From positions 62,001-126,000 of the forward strand of contig CACXUY010000005.1 in the NCBI GenBank assembly GCA_902770965.1: DNA of 64,000 bases, in the 5' to 3' direction. This DNA is from an uncultured Lachnospiraceae bacterium (GTDB lineage: Bacteria > Bacillota > Clostridia > Lachnospirales > Lachnospiraceae). The translations under genes and the position numbers were made by a program. Each line of letters starts with the position of its first letter. The stretch's first letter is position 1. This document shows positions 62,276-64,000 of the stretch, one piece after another. A model generated the notes under the pieces. That model saw nothing but the letters and a program-made list of their open reading frames with translations, was not told the origin of the DNA and searched no databases.

Positions 62276-62906
62276 CTGTCTGTATCCTGCCTTCCCTCAT
62301 CTCTATGACCTCATCCGCTACAGAATTGAGGAATTCCTTCTCATGCGATGCCACGATGATTATTCGGTCAGGGGACTTCATATCACGTATCAGATCCGCT
62401 GCCATTTTGATGCCGTCCTCGTCAAGTGCATTGGTAGGTTCATCCAATATCAGGAGGCGCGGCTCCTCCATGATCGCTGCCGCAATTCCAAGTCTCTGCT
62501 TCATGCCAAGAGAGAATCTGCTGTAGCGAAGCTTCCCTGCTTCCGCCAAACCAACGCTTGATAGAGCATGCTCTATCCGTTCCTCCGTGCAGGACTTCGG
62601 GTTCAGCGACAGTATCAGTTCAAGATTCTTTGCCGCACTTAAATTTCCGATAAATGCAGGATTTTCAATCAGCAAACCAACTGATTCCGGGAATTCGATA
62701 TCCCTGCCAAGCTCTTTTCCATCGTACAGCACACGCCCTTCAGTAGGGTACATGAGTCCGCATAGTACCCTCAGCAGCATGGTCTTGCCCGAGCCATTGT
62801 ATCCCCGCAGACCATATACATGTCCTTCCTCAAAGACTGCACTGATATCGTTAAGAACCTTGCGACCGTTAAGTTCCTTTGTTACATGTTCAAGGATCAT
62901 TCCCAT
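62265..62906 (-). CDS. ABC transporter ATP-binding protein
   Basis: A 213-residue ATPase subunit. Walker A is GYNGSGKT, the signature is SLGMKQRLGIAAA (a common SxGMKQR variant of bacitracin/lantibiotic-type exporters), and Walker B is LLILDEPTNALDE, followed by the switch His in IIVASHE. I start at the ATG at 62906, six bases after GGGGG; the frame is open ten codons more. With the upstream permease and downstream anchored protein it forms an export or immunity system of unknown substrate. Confidence 0.9.
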   Translation of the reverse strand: MGMILEHVTKELNGRKVLNDISAVFEEGHVYGLRGYNGSGKTMLLRVLCGLMYPTEGRVLYDGKELGRDIEFPESVGLLIENPAFIGNLSAAKNLELILSLNPKSCTEERIEHALSSVGLAEAGKLRYSRFSLGMKQRLGIAAAIMEEPRLLILDEPTNALDEDGIKMAADLIRDMKSPDRIIIVASHEKEFLNSVADEVIEMREGRIQTDEK

Positions 62907-63028
62907 ACGCATCCCCCATGATGTTGTGCATCTCATATAAGCTGCCTAATAAAGGCAATTTCACTCAATAAAAACCGCCTGACTATGACAGACGTGCCCC
63001 CCATGTAATAACGACTGACGACATTTTT

Positions 63029-63124
63029 CAGAAGCTATTGCCTGAAACTATTGTCTGAAGCTATTGCCTGATACTATTGTCTGAAGCTATTGCCTGATAC
63101 TATTGTCTGAAACTATTGTCTGAC
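63029..63124. repeat. 13-base tandem repeats between permease and ATPase genes
   Basis: Seven units of CTGAAGCTATTGC or CTGATACTATTGT (63029-63119) plus the start of an eighth. Two unit variants largely alternate. Confidence 0.85.
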
Positions 63125-63145
63125 ATACAGATAAAATCCATATGG

Positions 63146-64000
63146 TTATTCTTCAATGACGCTTCCAAAAAAATCTTTCCGACGTATCATAAGGATGCCC
63201 AGAATCATAGCTGCCGCAACAATTCCCAGGCAGGAAGCCACCTGTATTTCGACTCCCATCCCCTCTGCATCGATCCAGCTGCTGCGTATCGCCATAGTAC
63301 AGTTTCCCGGTAATAGCGGATGGACAGCAAATACCGATGCAAAAATCCACCCGGCTCCGATAACATAAGCAACAACCCTTCCAAAAGTTACAGACAGCAG
63401 AAGCAATACCATGCTCATGGCCATGATCCCAAGCATAGGCGCAACTATCAGCAAAAAAAAGCTCTGTCCCGTCGTCAGTGTTCCTGAAAAGCTGCCATCG
63501 GCACTGCCGAAGATGATTTCAGCTGCCTGACTGTGGCACTTCAATCCCAGGCCAAACCCACTGATAAGACAGCCGCCCAAGAAAGTTACTATTTCCATAG
63601 ATATTCCGATCAGGTTGACCATTAAAGTATATATGCACTTAGCAAGCCACCATTGTTTCCGGCTGCTTTTCACGATATATGGATATCCCCAGTTCTCCAT
63701 TGCATATAGCGGATAGTCCAACGGCAGAAACAGATGCAGCATGATAAGCGTCAGCCACATATAAGACAGCTCAAATTCCCTCTGCTGTATCATGCGGATT
63801 CCTGGTATCGTTCCGCAATGTACAAAGGCGATCATATCTCCCAGACCGATCTCCCGAATCCCATATACACTGTCAAGATTGCTTACAAATACATGGAAAA
63901 CGTAACTGCAGTATGCGCAAAGCATGATCATAACGAAATACCTTTTTTTCAGTATTCCGCCTATTATCATATCTGCACATGCTACTCTAAAGATTTTCAC
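63146..64000 (-). CDS. ABC-2 type permease-like protein, may extend past the window
   Basis: At least 284 residues with six hydrophobic segments, including about 18-38, 78-100, 124-150, 178-205, 208-228 and 252-272. It fits the membrane subunit of an ABC-2 exporter and is the partner of the ATPase at 62265. The first codon in view is GTG (63998-64000) at the very edge, so it may be the start or an internal Val. Confidence 0.75.
   Translation of the reverse strand: MKIFRVACADMIIGGILKKRYFVMIMLCAYCSYVFHVFVSNLDSVYGIREIGLGDMIAFVHCGTIPGIRMIQQREFELSYMWLTLIMLHLFLPLDYPLYAMENWGYPYIVKSSRKQWWLAKCIYTLMVNLIGISMEIVTFLGGCLISGFGLGLKCHSQAAEIIFGSADGSFSGTLTTGQSFFLLIVAPMLGIMAMSMVLLLLSVTFGRVVAYVIGAGWIFASVFAVHPLLPGNCTMAIRSSWIDAEGMGVEIQVASCLGIVAAAMILGILMIRRKDFFGSVIEE

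Overview
The window reads as chromosome from a low-to-mid GC Gram-positive anaerobe of the class Clostridia, most likely Lachnospiraceae or a close relative. The grounds are near-universal AGGAGG-type ribosome binding sites, the tgt-yajC and clpC-radA neighbourhoods, several large secreted proteins ending in DUF4214 arrays, and DUF6273 and YARHG ectodomains. No rRNA is present and the only tRNA seen is tRNA-Trp(CCA). The species assignment is inference.

Layout. 0.3-3.8 kb: an L(+)-tartrate utilisation operon (DASS transporter, ttdA, ttdB). 4-8.5 kb: an AEC-type permease, citrate lyase ligase citC without citrate lyase genes, a GtrA-like membrane protein and a LysR regulator. 8.7-19.8 kb: two very large secreted esterase-like proteins with C-terminal DUF4214 arrays. 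19.9-26.4 kb: a LexA-like self-cleavable repressor, ridA, tRNA-Trp, radA, a small conserved protein and clpC. 26.5-28.8 kb: a secreted glucosaminidase with DUF4214 units. 29.2-36.3 kb: a leuB-ilvD-ilvB-serC-serA biosynthetic run whose last gene, serA, is cut short by a repeat. 36.3-47.6 kb: a NUDIX hydrolase, a transglutaminase-like DUF4214 protein behind yajC and tgt, a glycosyltransferase, a HlyC/CorC membrane protein and an NlpC/P60-like DUF4214 protein. 48.5-50.8 kb: a lipid-linked sugar transferase with an acyltransferase. 51-61.2 kb: a defence-like island holding three TIR-domain transmembrane proteins, a multi-pass membrane protein, an NgoMIV-type restriction-modification pair, an orphan histidine kinase and the remains of a second restriction-modification system. 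61.5-64 kb: an ABC transporter.

Most striking system: the 51.0-57.4 kb operon encodes three paralogues with a cytoplasmic N-terminal TIR domain, one transmembrane helix and an outward-facing sensor-like domain (DUF6273 twice; C-type-lectin-like plus YARHG once). The layout resembles a receptor with an enzymatic TIR inside and a recognition module outside. It is clearly more AT-rich than its surroundings and sits beside restriction-modification genes.

Second theme: interspersed non-coding repeats. R1 (about 165 bp) and R2 (about 150-165 bp) are unrelated in sequence but share one design, three hairpins closed by a terminal inverted repeat. Copies sit at or inside gene 3' ends and supply stop codons and C-terminal residues (serA, the giant esterase, the NUDIX gene, the HlyC-like gene). 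R3 directly follows stop codons. Third theme: five secreted proteins with different catalytic modules share near-identical DUF4214 tails, which suggests a common surface-targeting or wall-binding module.
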